Origin: Apiotrichum sp. Y4204
Taxonomy: Eukaryota; Basidiomycota; Tremellomycetes; Trichosporonales; Trichosporonaceae
NCBI GenBank assembly: GCA_025531455.1
Contig: JAMYHL010000019.1
Location: 372,001 to 436,000, forward strand
Length of the DNA: 64,000 bases
Direction of reading: 5' to 3'
Shown here one piece after another: positions 33,304-45,980 of this stretch (within the stretch, counting starts at the first letter, position 1; the number at the start of each line of letters is the position of its first letter). Below the pieces are notes generated by a model. It did not search any database. It was not told the DNA's origin and saw nothing but the letters and a program-made list of their open reading frames with translations. The translations under genes were made by a program, and so were the position numbers.

Positions 33304-33726
33304 TGTGACAAGATGAGGATGATAATGTCGACAGGAAACTAGTGGGTGATGGACAGGGATGTGAGGATGAGACTCTGGAGTAATGTGTCGACACGAGCTT
33401 TGAAGCGCACCGCCATTGACGACGACGAAACCAAAACAGTCGATGGCAACAGCTGGGGAATGGATGGGGCTCAGCAATCGCACAGCTGGGCGCGCAGGCG
33501 CGCAGGCACACGGCTGGAGGTGGTTCCGCATAAGAGCCACGTGTTTTCGGAAGCAAAATGTCTGGTCCAAGACTCTAGACTCGCGCTTCACCTTGACATC
33601 CTCGACCTCCACTCCGGTTCTGTCCTTTCCTGCTCACGATCACAATAGCCGCCCAGCCCAACAACATCGCCGAGCTCACCACCTCTTGTTCCTTCCTCAT
33701 CGCAACTTGCGCCTCCGACCGCAGTC
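33304..33726. promoter_or_regulatory. Divergent promoter region SCAMP/PET112
   Basis: 423 bp between divergent ATGs. No gene seen. Confidence 0.55.
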
Positions 33727-35627
33727 ATGTCGTTTCTACGCCTGAGACCACAACTGGTATCCGCACTAGCGGGTCCAAGCAGAGCCTCCGCTGTTTCCCG
33801 CTTCACCCGGTCGACCTCCACCGCGCGATCGGATTCGGAATGGGAACTTGTCGTCGGACTTGAGATCCACGCCCAGATTCGCACCGGCCGCAAACTGTTC
33901 TCTCGTAAGCTTAATATTCCTTCCCTCTAACTTACACCAGGCGCAAAGACTCGCCATGACGATGCGCCAAATACACATGTCGAGCTGCTCGACGCTGCCT
34001 TCCCTGGCACCCTTCCTGTGAGTTCGGATTCGGATGCCTTCTGACAGCTTTCAGGTGATCGATCCGGAGGCTGTACGACTTGCGCTTTTGACAGCACTTG
34101 CGCTTGACTGCAACATTGTGAGCCTTCGAGTGATCGCATAGACTCATGACAGAATCCGCGCTCAACATTTGACCGGAAACACTACTTTTACCACGACATT
34201 CCCCCGTCATATCAAATCACGCAGCACTATAGTGAGTTGCTCACGTATAATCCGCTAACTCTCAGATCCAATTGCTAGGAATGGAAAGGTTGCGTTTCAA
34301 CCGGGCGAGCTTGGTATCGACCGCACATTTGACGTGGGGATCCACCAGCTGCAGATCGAACAGGACACCGCCAAGAGCCAGACTGTCGCGGCCGAGACCC
34401 TTGTGGACCTGAACCGCGCGGGGACGGGGCTGATGGAGATTGTCACCGAGCCACATATGCGGTCGGCAGAGGAGGCGGGAGCCTTTGTCCGCCGTCTGCA
34501 GGGAGTACTGAGACGCGTTGGGTCCGGTGATGGCGATATGGAGAAGGTAGGTCGTCTTGCACTGAGCGCTGACCTGCCGCTAATCACTCAGGGCAACCTT
34601 CGTGTGGATGCCAATGTGTCTGTCCGACGACCAGGTGCGCCGTTTGGAACGCGGTGTGAGATCAAGAACGTCAACTCTGTCAGATTCCTACAGGAAGCCA
34701 TTGGTAGGTACCCTGACCTGTCGCTTCTAACGCAATAGAGGCTGAAAGGAAACGGCATATTGAGCACTACGAGACGAGCCCTGGTGTACCATTGAAGCAG
34801 GAGACGCGTGGCCTCAACGAGCTCACGGGTCAGACGTATAGTCTGCGTTCTAAGGAGGAGGCAGAGGACTACCGGTACATGCCCGACTCGAACCTTCCCG
34901 CGCTTGTCGTGCCTCCAGTGAGCTTTTTTGTTTTTTCCCGAAAGCTGATATCAGGAATACCTTGATAGGCTTCGTGCGGCTGTACCAGAGCTGCCCGACG
35001 CCACAATCGCACGACTCGTCTCCACATATGGACTTGAGCGCCGCGATGCCGAGACGCTCATTGGTCTTGACGAGTATACAGGTGCAGGCATTGCGTTTTT
35101 CGAGGAGGTGGCCGGGGGCGATAGTGCGCTGGGAAAGAAGGTGTCAAACTGGTGGGTGCTTTTGTGCTTATCCAGCTCTAACACCATAGGATAACGCACG
35201 AATTGTTGGGACAGCTGACCAAGGCCAATCTAACATGGTCCCGCGAAAGGGTCCCAGCGAGCCTGCTTCGGGAGATTATCGAGGCTGTGGAAAGTGGCAA
35301 GGTGGGATCTGAGCTCTGGTCAGTGCTGATATTCAGGTGACTGGAACCGTCGGCCGGAATGTGCTCAAACACATTGTCGCAACACCATCCGCTGCATCCC
35401 AGAAGCTTGACGCGCTGCTGGCAGAGCTTGGCCTGACGCCGTCGTCGTCAGATGATCTGCGTGCCATGTGTGAGGCAGTCATTGTTAAACTTCCGAAGGA
35501 GGCGGAACGCGTTCGCAAGGGCAACGAGAAGGTGGTGATGCGCCTGGTCGGAGAGGTCATGAAGCAGAGCAAGGGATCTGCCGATGCATTGAAGGCCAAG
35601 GAGATCTTCTTGGAACTTCTGAAGTAG
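33727..35627 (+). CDS. PET112: Mitochondrial Glu-tRNA(Gln) amidotransferase subunit B, 522 aa
   Basis: GatB is the kinase/transamidase subunit of the GatCAB or GatFAB complex that turns Glu-tRNA(Gln) into Gln-tRNA(Gln) in mitochondria. Ten exons: 33727-33904, 33941-34017, 34055-34117, 34153-34231, 34266-34546, 34592-34703, 34739-34917, 34955-35151, 35190-35301 and 35337-35627 (1569 nt). The N-terminal 35 residues are Arg/Ser/Ala-rich without acids, like a mitochondrial presequence. Motifs: [59 protein letters not shown] and YRYMPD. The C-terminal Yqey-like tail domain is present ([17 protein letters not shown]). Introns are all 34-51 nt. Confidence 0.93.
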
Positions 35628-35871
35628 AACACATAGATAGGGCGGGACATGCATGTAGTCATTCCAGACGACGTCATTACGCCTCACAGAGGAGACATGA
35701 AATGGCTTTGAATATGCCGATCAGCAGCAACTCCGCCACTGAAATGTCGGCTTACGGCGCCGCCGGCGCGGAGCCACTCCACCCCGGCTGCACCGACCGA
35801 AAACGCACCACCACCCAGTACCCAAAACAAACGCAAGCCCCGCCCACACTCCCACAACATCACTCACCACC

Positions 35872-37373
35872 ATGAGGCCCTCCGTTCGCGTCCTCGCCGC
35901 CCGCAGGCTGCAGTACCACCTGGGGCTGAGCTACGCGGCCAAGCAGTCGCCGCCGTTCGTCCCGGCCAGCGCGGCACCCGCCTCGCCAGGCTTTGCAAGC
36001 CTCACTCTCGACCCTGTGGCCGACGATGAAGGCAACAAGCTCCCGCCCAAGCCGAAGACCAAGCTCGCACGCTGGGTCGAGGGAATGAAGCTCCTCCCCG
36101 CTGGGAGAGGAGAGCTGCGCGCGTCGAAGGAGGAAGACGGGGGATGGGATAAGGATCTCCGCGAGCCCGTGTGGAAGTGGGGTGCGGGCGAGGACTTCTT
36201 CGCGGTCGAGACTGGGGGTGGAGCATATGTGAGTACGCTGCCGGTGAGCGCGTGCGATGTGGTGGTGTGGATCGTGTGGAGACTTAGAATGGTCAATGGC
36301 AAACGTGTCGCTATCCACACGTGATCCATTGATGGCGTTCATGGCGATCAGGGGGATCGCCAGAAGCGGTGGATCGGCAGAATCGCAAGGATTCGCGTGA
36401 CGTTGGCCAGAGAGCTCAGAGGATCCTCCGACCTCCAAGCCGCCGATCTTGTCGATCTGACAATCATTTCCTTTCCTGGCGAGACTATGGTCTCAGCAAT
36501 GATCATTACCCCCTCTCGGCCTCCACTGACAGCAGACACACATGGCGGTCTCGGACGGCGTTGGCGGGTGGGCGCCGCTCTACGATCCGAGCCTGTACTC
36601 CCAGGCCCTGATGTACCACTACGCGCAGGCTGTCGGCGCGTCACCGTCCTCTGCGCCATGGGACGCGCTCGCCAAGGCGTACCGCGCCGTGGAGAAGGAC
36701 GACGCCGTTCCGGCCGGGAGCGCGACGGCGGTGGGCGTGTCGCTTGAGGAGAGTGGTCGTGGGCGGGCCGTCAAGTGAGTCTGACTGCAGCGTGGGCGGT
36801 GACTTACTGTCCAGCCTCGGAGACTCGGGACTTACGATTCTGCGCCGCGGAAGCGCAGTATTTGAGAGCAAGGCGCAGACGCACTTCTTCAACTGTCCCG
36901 TGAGTCTTCTCTGCCCATGTTGCTATTCTGTTCCTGCGCTAACACCCCAGTACCAGTTGTCAAAGATTCCGCCCGCGATGCGGTCGGCAGACGCGATAAT
37001 GGACACGCCGGAGCGCGGCGAGCGCCTCGAGTTTGACGTCGAGGCCGGCGACGTGCTGGTGCTGTACACTGACGGACTGAGCGACAACCTGCCTGCTGCG
37101 CATGTGCCGCAGCTGTCGAACGCTGTGCTCGAGCTGCTGAGTAACGAAGACAACGCAGCGCTGAGCAGCTCCGAGCGCGCAGCGGAACACGCACGACTCC
37201 TTGCTGATGTGCTTGTCGCGGCTGGACGGCACGCCATGTGCCGCTCTGGAGACGAGCCGGATTGGAAGACGCCGTTTGAGATAGAGAGCTTCCGCCACCG
37301 CCGCCCGTTCAAGGGCGGAAAGGTCGACGACATCATGGTGATGACTGCCGTCGTCAGTGAGCGGCTAGACTAG
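35872..37373 (+). CDS. PTC7: PP2C-type phosphatase Ptc7, 367-368 aa
   Basis: Mitochondrial PP2C phosphatase; yeast Ptc7 acts on coenzyme Q biosynthesis and mitochondrial homeostasis. Exons: 35872-36228, 36536-36774 (or from 36533), 36815-36899 and 36951-37373. The N-terminus (MRPSVRVLAARRLQYHLGLSY) resembles a mitochondrial presequence. PP2C motifs: VSDGVGGW, GSATAVGVSL, NLGDSGLTILRRG, VLYTDGLSDNL and KVDDIMVM. The first intron is about 305 nt and ends in a CAGCAG tandem acceptor that would add or drop one Gln. Yeast PTC7 is known for functional retention of its intron. Here retention would hit a stop at 36322, so that mechanism is not conserved. Its stop is 80 bp from that of RIM20. Confidence 0.9.
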
Positions 37374-37453
37374 GCATTGCAGTAGAATCTGTTGCAAGAG
37401 CACAGAACGCATGTCACATGATTAGGATCGCATCGCAGGCATCTACGGTAGTG

Positions 37454-40400
37454 TTAAATGACACCCTCTCCACCGCGCCGGGAGCCCTTCTTGTACGGAT
37501 TGTTCTGCGAGTCGCCCATAGGCGGCTGGCGAGCCGCGGAGCGAGTGATGCGCCGTGGAGTGTCGTCTGCAGGGGCGCTGTTACGCGACGGCGTCGACGG
37601 GGCGGCCCGCGGAGGACGAGGGGTAAGTGGTGTCGCTGCGGTGGGCATGGCAATGCCACCAGAACGGATAACAGGCGCTGGGGGAGGCGGCGGCAGGAAG
37701 TCAGAAACACTTTGCCACTGCATAGACGATGGGGAGAGGAAGGTGGGTGGTGAGCGAGCCGGAGGCGATGCGGGCGTGGCGGCTGGCGGTGAAGCTAGCG
37801 GGGGCGAAGTCATGGGCGAGCCGGGAGCCGGGAAGCGTCCAGACAGCGAGGTCGGAGGAGAGTATGCTTGTACCGGCGGCGACTGAGGCGGCGGCGGAGG
37901 TGACGATTGGGGCGGCGTGGACGACTCGCTGAGGGACACGTTCTGGAGATGCGACGTGACCTGGCTGGCGTGTCAGTTTACTTTCAAAATCCAAAACTCA
38001 CCCAACATCGACACGGCGCGCGTTAAGGAACTGAGAGCATTCTTCCTTCAGCTTTGAGAGCATGGCCGCAAACGAATTATAAAACTTGATGCCCTCCTCA
38101 GCGTTATCCGCAATCTCACGCCACTTCCAGAACGCGACATCCATTTCTTGAAGGCTGCGCTCGCGTTCCTTCACCCGCGGGTCCTCCTTACGCTCAGCAA
38201 GGAACCTTTCGTTCTGTTGCTGAGGGTGTGAGCACAAGTGGACAGCGATTCACCTACCCTAATTTGCTCCAGAAGCTTCTCCTGAACTGCGGGCTCAGCA
38301 GCCATGCTGTCGCGCAGTTTGTCATACTTGGCAAGCGCCTTCTCAAAGATGGGCTCGAACCATTCAGGCTTCACGTCACCCGAGCCCCCGTGAGCAAGCC
38401 GCGACGCCTCCTGGAGAACCTCAGGCCGCACGTCATCGTGCTCGGACATCTGGCGGGCTTCGGCCACGAGCGCTGCTCGGTGCGCAATGTGATCGTCTAT
38501 CTCCTCAAGCGAAGCGCGCAGCGGACGAACCGCAGATGGGAGAGATGCAAAGCCGCTGCTGGATGAGGTGGTCGAGGGGACGTGATCGGAGATGATGTCC
38601 TGCGAGATTAGTTATGAATGACAACAAGCAGACGTACCTCTCCGCCAGACAGGATCTCAATTAGGTGCCTCCACTCCTCCCATTTGCCGCGCACCATGGC
38701 GTCGCTGTTGGCGGCCTGTTTGAGCGTGGCATCATACTGTTGCGCCATGCCGATCAGGTGCTGGTTTGCAACATGAGATGGCGGCCGAGTGTCAGCCAGG
38801 TGCGGTTGGCGCTCAATGAGCTGCTCGGTTTCGTGAGCCTCCTGGTCGAGGATATCAAGAGACTGCGTGTAAGCAAGGAGCAAGGGACAAGAATAAGCTC
38901 ACATCTGAAAGAAGCTTCGCATTCGATTTGGCGAGACGATTCACATCCATGAACAGGCCACGGATCTTTTCTGCACCTCCTGCGGCCTCAACCTCTTCCG
39001 CCTTCTTGAGAAGCGATGGGGGGAGACCGATAGGACGCTCGAGCGCCTGGAGAGATCCGGGAAGGTTGAGCGACTGGAGAGTGCTGAATGTCAGCTGCCT
39101 GAAACCTTGCGGCACCTTGCAGTAGCCTAACTCACCTGGCAGCAATCCCATCAAGTTCTTCACGCTTGCCGTCCATGTCACGAACAAGAGTATCTTTCCT
39201 GTCATCGTATACGCTGAGGGCAAGATGGACACCGTAGGGGACAAGGGCGGCGAACAAGGGTGGCGTTCCCGCGTTGCCACCCATTAGCCAGGCAATGGGT
39301 TCAGAGATCTCGGACGGTGTTACAAGCTTGACCATAATGACCCCCTGAATGGGCTTAAGCTCGGAGGCTGTCGGAATAGGATCCATGTAGACGAGATCAT
39401 TATCACGCACAGCGCGCTGCAGTGCGTTCTCGACTGCCCCGGAGAGGTTCTGGCGGGTTAGTAACAGTACAGCATGGCCGCCCACCTTGAGGTCTGCCAA
39501 GACAGAATCCGTAACACCCTTCTTCCCGACCTGAAGACCCTTCTTCGCCAGTTCCGCGGCAACTTTCAGGCGCGCAACTTCACGGCCATATTTGTTCTCC
39601 TCCAAATCGGTCTGCGATTGACGGAATTGGGCGGCAGCCTCGAAGTGCATGCTCTTGACAGTCATGTGGTTGATCCATGCCTGGACGGTGTCAGTGATGA
39701 AGCATCAGTTATCTCACCTGTGGAAAGTATGACGCCGAGGGAAAGTCCATCCCGTTCGCCGCGGTGAGCGCATCCTTATACAGCTCGGACACCTTCATCG
39801 ACAGCTTGGCGATGACCGCGTTCTTGTATCTGCCGCCTGACGATGTGAGCACAGGAGAAATGGAAAAGCTTACTGAGTACGGCCTGCTGCCAGAAACACT
39901 CCTGAGCCTCCGCCAGGACAAATTCGCGCATCGTCGTGAGGAAACTCTCGCTCATGTCGTAGCCCATGCCTTGGGGAGTAGAGATTTCGCTCTTGAGGGT
40001 CGGGAGAACGGCGGTGATGAGATAGTTGAGGACGCCGGCCGAACGCTACCATGTCAGCAAGCGTAATTACACGCAACGAGTGAAAGGATAAGGGACGATA
40101 AGAAACAGCACCACCATGCTGGGCGCGACCGGTTGCACGCTGAGCTCGCACTCACACTGAGGTAGTCGAGGGCCCGCTTAATGCCCTCGAGCTCGGCCCT
40201 GCGCTCCACAGCAGCGAGCGTTGCATATATGCTGGCAATGTTGTACAGCACCGCCGCGCGCTCGTACGTGAATGAAGGGAGAGAAATGGGCGCGTCGGGA
40301 GTGATGGTGTAGGGTGGGGGAAATGGGAGCATGTAGCTGAACGACACTCCGATCTGGCGGGTCAGTGAGGGGCCGTGGTTTGCGATGCTTACATCCGAGG

Positions 40401-40732
40401 GGAACTTCGTAGCGACAAATGCCAGCTGAGCATGATATCTGCGAATGCGTTAGCTGAACACCGTTATCAGAAGCCTCCATCAACGCACTTTGTGAGTCCC
40501 TTCGCAATCTCGGGGTGCGCCTCAACCTTGGGCTCGACCCACTGCCGGCGCATGGCCACAAGGCTGTCTACATCTTTCTTGAACGCCTCGGGGTGCGCGT
40601 CGCGAAAATGTCGCGAGATGTAGTTGAGCAGCTGTGGCGCGAGATCCGGAATTGGTGAGGCTTGCTTGCTCGGCACAGCCAGGAAGTTTGTTGCCTGTTG
40701 TGAGTGACCAGCATTGGAAGATAGCTCACCAT
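37454..40732 (-). CDS. RIM20: Bro1-domain pH-response protein PalA/Rim20, 907 aa
   Basis: ESCRT-associated scaffold that brings the Rim101/PacC factor to its protease in alkaline-pH signalling. Thirteen exons: 40730-40732, 40489-40694, 40393-40438, 40156-40353, 39874-40045, 39718-39836, 39486-39680, 39136-39449, 38903-39083, 38638-38862, 38258-38599, 38002-38213 and 37454-37964 (2724 nt). The first coding exon is just ATG, directly followed by GTGAGC. The Bro1 domain spans about 1-370 (ATNFLAVPSKQASPIPD, FTYERAAVLYNIASIYATL, KTLQVGKKG-like helices). A helical V-shaped middle follows (about 400-740, DILDQEAHETEQL), then a Pro/Ser-rich tail (PPPPPQSPP). Rim20 is preferred to vacuolar Bro1 or ALIX from the N-terminal block, at moderate certainty. 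Confidence 0.87.
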
Positions 40733-41408
40733 GACTGCAGAGTAAGGCAAAGGAAACAAGGAACAACCGATAAGAGAGAGAAAGGGTTTGTTAATGATAT
40801 GTGTGATGGGGAGGTGGTGGCCAGAGGAATCGTTGGTGGTGCGAGACGCGACAATGTCATCATCGTCTGGCCGGCAAGGTTCTCGATGTCGGGGGTTGAT
40901 TTTGTTGTGGAAGACACGCGTAATCCATGCATAATCCATGCCTAAGTAGCGTTAAGTGACGTCATATTCTGTGACCCGTCGCGACTCATACTGTATAAGC
41001 ATCGCGATTCCATGACGGCCGATGCATTCTGTCTCTTCTGGTGTTTGACCTATGCCCAATGGTCCCAAGACGACCTCGACGTGCGAAAACAAGTACTCCT
41101 TGCTATCCAGCAGAATCCTCACAGCCAGACGCTGTATGGTTGAAGACGGATGACATCCGATCATCTTGCCGCAGCTGACACACAGGACCTTGCTTCTCTG
41201 GACACAGCAACTGATCTGCAGCCCACCAGGCCACCAGCTCACCAGTGCACTTCATTGAGACTCCCCGCGCCGCCTCTACAGTAGGCCCTTATCGACTACA
41301 AATACCACCCGTGGTATCCAACTCCCCTGATCCAAAGGTACGTCCCAACGGTGATGTTCTGGGATGGGAGAGGTCCGGAGATGATGCGCGTGTCTGGAGT
41401 GAGCTCTG
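40733..41408. other. Intergenic, RIM20 promoter
   Basis: 675 bp between two minus-strand genes; no gene seen. Confidence 0.5.
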
Positions 41409-42534
41409 TCACAACCGAACTTGCTGGGTAGATGGCATACCAGGGACAACGGGCTTCCATGGGCTGTGAATGTCAGTTTGATCCGCAGCGCTCGGCTTCT
41501 CAGGATTGTCCTACTCACCCACCGGTTCCGCGATATCCAAGGCCCGGCTTGATTGTGACAGCGCCCTCGAGGGGAGGAATCGAATGCACTCCGGAATTGT
41601 GAGCCTGGGCATGTGGGTGGTAAGGGTGATGATCGTGTTGATGAGGGTATGTATAATGAGCTTGTGGATGCGAGTCGTATCGAGCTGGCGGAGGGTAGTA
41701 GGTGCCAGAAGGATGAGGATAGACGCCACGAACGGGTGGATAGTCTGGATGGTAGTGCCGCCTCCGATAGGCCTCGATGTCGCGGTAGTCCCGGTAGTCG
41801 CGGTGGCCCCGGTGGTCCCGATGGTTACGGTGGTTGCGGTGGTTGCGGTGGTCCTGGTGATGCCGGTGATCACGGTAGTCGTGGTAGTCGTGGTATTCGC
41901 CAAGCCGGTCGGAGTCAATTGGAGCCGATGGGAACAGCTGGGCCTTCTGTGAGACATGATGAGCCCGAAAGTGGCGGCGGATCGGGTCCTCATGGAGGCT
42001 GCCGGTACTGAGAGGACTGTGATGGGAGACACTGCTCTGAGGGACGCTTCTGCGAGGACTGTGGCTGAAAACGTTTTCGTGAATCATGTGAGAGGAGACT
42101 CTGCTGTGGGGACTGTGGCGAGAAGAGCTGGTCTGAGGACTATGATGGGAAATGTCTATGTGAGGACTGTGACAGACGACACTGTTGTAAGGAATATCGT
42201 GGGGAACGCTTAACTGAGGGCTATGATGTGAGGCGCTAGTGTGAGGTCTCTGAACAGAGACACCGCTGCGAGGACTGTGGCGGGAAGAGCGGCTCTGAGA
42301 ACTATGATGAGAAGCAACTATGTGAGGATCGTGACTGGAGGCATCGCTGGGAGGCTTATTGTCGAGGACGCTCAGCTGAGGACTACAACGGGGGAAACTA
42401 CTGTGACGACTGTGATGGGAGACACTGTTGTGGGGGCTACGATGAGAGTCACTCCGGGACGTGGGCTCTGAACGCTGCTTGCAGCGACTCGAGCGTGCTT
42501 CAGCCGAAGCGACGGAGTGTGCCATCGTGGGCAT
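41409..42534 (-). CDS. His/Ser/Pro-repeat protein, 356 aa
   Basis: No family recognised. Exons: 41519-42534 and 41409-41463, with a 55-nt intron (GTGAGT...CACAG). I chose ATG 42534 (MPTMAHS) because codons upstream of it look non-coding. Residues about 30-175 repeat a loose 10-11-residue unit built on SxHHSPxxS. Residues about 213-252 are a period-3 tract of DYR, DHR and NHR triplets. Residues about 260-312 are Tyr/His/Pro-rich (YHPDYPP, YPHQHDHHPYHPH). The short last exon adds a neutral tail ending QVRL. There is no signal peptide. The His density suggests metal binding or pH-sensitive behaviour, which is inference only. The DNA repeats could expand or contract. Confidence 0.65.
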
Positions 42535-43120
42535 GTTGAGAGATGTAGTGATGCAATGTTGGTCTGATAACAAGGTATGAATGAATGAGAAGCTCCCGTG
42601 TGCTGGGAGATAGTCATTGGTGATCGACGCGGGACAACGACAGCGCAATTGGGGAGCTGAACGATTCTCCAGTCTCACAGGGCTTTGTTCATTGCTCGCC
42701 CTGGACTGGCGATCTGTGCCCTCCCTTCTCCAGTCCGCTCGAGAACAGTTGGGGACAACAACGACATTCACATGAGGTCATGGAGTAAGAAATACGGTGA
42801 AGTGGAAACACAACACTGCAAACATCTGGACCACTGGTGATTATCCATGATGTGGCACACACCAATGTGGCACTCGAACTCGATGTCACAAAGCCGCTGC
42901 AGAGCTTTGAAGGAACACCAACCTTTCAAATTCTCTCCAAACTCTTCACAAAGGGTACCAATGTGTAGATGAGAGTGTGCCGGAGCTTTTGCTCAATTTT
43001 TACTTGTACAAAACATGCATGCAAATGAGAAATGAACCGAGAAGTTTTCTCTACCCTAAGTTGATGAGCGCTCGTCTTCGACAAGCGTTTTTACAAAACT
43101 GTCTTCACAACTCGTCTTCT
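42535..43120. other. Intergenic, no gene seen
   Basis: 586 bp between minus-strand genes; promoter of the His/Ser/Pro-repeat gene and 3' UTR of the transporter gene. Confidence 0.5.
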
Positions 43121-44792
43121 TTAAATCGTGAAGCGGAAACCAGCATCGCGCTGTACCTGTGTCGGGCCGGTGACGCCAAGGTCCTCGTCGTTTTCGAGTT
43201 TGCGGTTCAGACGGCGCAGGTACATCCTCGTGACCAAGGCGAGGACGACAACGAGCGCTGCTGCTCCCAAATTGACGGAGAACGCGAGGATGAAGCGGGG
43301 CGCGTGATAGAGGTAACTAGTCCAGATGTTAGGTGTGTTGCTAATGGCATTGATAAGAGCAAGAGCGATAGCGCGCTTGATGTCGGGGCCGACGACGGAG
43401 CTGCTGACCCATGAGAGAATGACAATTCCCGCCGAGTAGCAGCTTGCTGGCATCATCATCATGGCCACGTAGCGGGGCGCAATCTTCGTCGTGGTGAGCG
43501 CAATGAGGTTGGCGACGACGTTGAAGAGCAGGGGGATTGCGACGTGGAATGCGCGCGAGTTGAGCTTGTCACTGTGCCATCCGACGAGGGTGATGACGAA
43601 AATGGCGAAGATGTACGGCGGAGCGGTGATGGCGAGAGAGGTGGTACGGTTCATTCCAAGACCAGCAACAACGACGGGGAAAAAGTTCGTGACGCTGGCA
43701 GCGACCCAAGCGGAAGTAAGAGTAGCGCAGAGAAGCCACACCTTGGGCTGCGATGTCAGACTTGACCCTAGTTATTGTTCTCCTACTCACGTCAATGACA
43801 ACAAGCTTAAATGCCTGCCAGGTGGAGATCTCGGAGGTAGCGTCCTTGGTTCCGCGGTCGCGCTCGAGGTTGTAGAGGACCGACGCCCGCTCTTCAACCG
43901 AGAGCCAGCGGCAGCTGGTCGGGCGGTTGGGGATGATAATGGCGAACAGGGTAGCGAAGCCGACAGTCATGGCGCCCTCAATGATAAACAGCCAGCGCCA
44001 GCCCTGGATGCCGTGGCTGCCGTCCGCCTGGAGGATGGCGAGGGCGAAGAGGCCGCCGAACGCGTTGCCAAGCTGCGAGCCAGAGTAGAGAATGGCGGTG
44101 CGGAGCGCAAGCTGCTTCTTGGTGTAGAACAGGCTGAGAAGGAAGAGCGCGCCGGGGAAGAAGGCCGCCTCGGTAAAGCCTAGAATCAAACGGCAGACCA
44201 CAAGACCCTCGTATGACTGGACGGCACCGGTGCAGGCGGAGACGGCGCCCCATGCTGCTGTCCAGGCGCAGATGTACACTCCGGGCTTGGAGACACGGGA
44301 CGCGATAATGTTCGAGGGGATCTGGAGGGAGACTGGGATCAGCGGTGTCCTGTGCTTGGCTGGTGGCACTGCCACTCTGGCTGCCCTTCGCCTTCCCCTC
44401 TTCAGAACTCACTGTAGCCGGCAAAGAGAATAGCAACACAGGTAGAGAACTGCGTGTCGGTGAGGTTAAGGTCCTTGGTCATGCCTCCGATCTTGGCAGA
44501 AGAGATGTTTTGCCTGTCTGTCCGGGTTAGCTGGGCTCTTCTCGTGTTCTCTTCACTCACCAAGGAAGTTCAACACGTAGAGGACAATGAGGATGGGAAG
44601 GAGCATGATGTCGATCTTGCGCGTCGCGGAGCGGTGCACGGCATAGAGGTCCCCCTCGCTCATACCCTTGAGCTGGGGCGGGACCTCGACCTCGAGGTGG
44701 CGGTCGGCATCGAGGATGTCGTCCACCGGCTGCTTGATGCTGGCCCGCTCGATCTGGTCGAAGGACTGCTTCTCGGCGTCGGTGTGGTTCAT
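43121..44792 (-). CDS. MFS transporter, Dal5 (anion:cation symporter) type, 501 aa
   Basis: Plasma-membrane permease of the allantoate/nicotinate/vitamin group. Exons: 44561-44792, 44413-44517, 43791-44332 and 43121-43747 (1506 nt). The joins were set by restoring family motifs: LNFLDRQNISSAKIGG across the first junction and FAGYISLQIPSN across the second. Other signs: about 12 hydrophobic segments, LGFTEAAFFPGALFLLS, GWRWLFIIEGAMTV, central cytoplasmic loop with FKLVVID-DPKVW, and a charged C-terminal tail (RMYLRRLNRKLENDEDLG). The N-terminal 55 residues are polar and acidic. The substrate cannot be told from sequence; allantoate, nicotinate, pantothenate, biotin and ureidosuccinate transporters all belong here. 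Confidence 0.88.
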
Positions 44793-45980
44793 GGCGAAGA
44801 TTGGAGGGGATGGGGAGCCCTCTGTTTACCGAGTCCATACTATATATCATTGCGCGCTCACCATTGAACAGCTGTCTCCCCAACTTTTTTTCTCATCCCT
44901 GGACAACACAAACGCGTCCACCTTCATCGTTCGAAAATCGCGTTCCAACAAAGTCGGTCTAGGCACGACCCCGGCAATGGGCGGTGTCCTCGCGGTATCT
45001 GCAGGATCCCTCACTGAACGAGAGATTTGCCTAACTGCGGGACCAGGGTCGTCGAGCCCAGGTACTGATTTTCCCTGATTTCCAGCATCCGCAGCGAAGA
45101 GCCGCACCACTGTGGAAAAATCTCGGTGGTCGTGATGCCGTGTTATGCCGCTCTGGGCCGGCAAGAACGCCGGCATGAACCCTGTCCAGTTGGTGCTGCC
45201 AGCCACGGGTGATCCAATCCGATGTTAGCATGGTAGACCCACTCTCACATGTCCTGCCAGTGCCGCAACCGGCCGGCACAACGCGGCTTGATCGCGTGCT
45301 GCCGCGACCGCACATGTCCCCGGCCGAACGGCATCTCACGCATACCGCAGCCTACATGGCAACACTCCATCACTAGTCTCGGACCGTAGCCCGGAATAGT
45401 CGCTGACGTCAAAGTGTGGGAAGCCCCGGAGCTACAACGTTGGGCACCTCATACTCCAATCCAAGCACTGTCTGGGACAGTGGGGCAGCGGGTACCCCTC
45501 GCGGGTCCCATCGCGGGGCTCAGGAGCACTCCACGACTAGCGTTGCAGATCGCGATCGGACTCGACATTTCCGCCCAAGGATACCGTCCGAGACCGGGAT
45601 GCCTGGGGCGACCGGTGGCGCTGGCGCCGATATCTCGGCGGGCACGGATATCGACGGCGCCACACGTTAAGCTTCCCTTTCACCCCCCATCGCCCCGCGC
45701 TCATGGACATGATGGGCCCCACGGTGAAGACAGTGGGACAGCTTCGTCAGCAAGTTGGGTGTCTGATTATCAGTTTTACAGGAGGAGGCAGACATCTATT
45801 GCTAGCCCCTCGTGCTGGCGCCAGGTGAGCATCGGGGGCGTTGCGGATGAAGCTGGTAGCGACATCTTTCGCTGAGCACTACTGTACGTCAGCACCCTTG
45901 GACCCAGGTTGCGCGGAGTTAACTCCAGATCGCGGTGGTCTCGTGAAGCATCGTTACTACCATTAATCTGACTTCTACTA
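44793..45980. other. Intergenic, no gene supported
   Basis: 1.2 kb. A 153-codon + strand frame at 45414-45875 and a minus frame at 44847-45206 have no ATG in good context, no domain and no splice support, so I leave them out. Confidence 0.5.

Noticed and set aside
41511..42032. A Thr-rich minus frame (about 170 codons) in the His-repeat gene
   Set aside because: It is the shifted frame of the same repeats; the long His/Ser/Pro frame has a better start and a splice exit.
45414..45875. A 153-codon + strand frame between the transporter and the broken gene
   Set aside because: It begins without an ATG, shows no domain, and has no splice partner or promoter signal.
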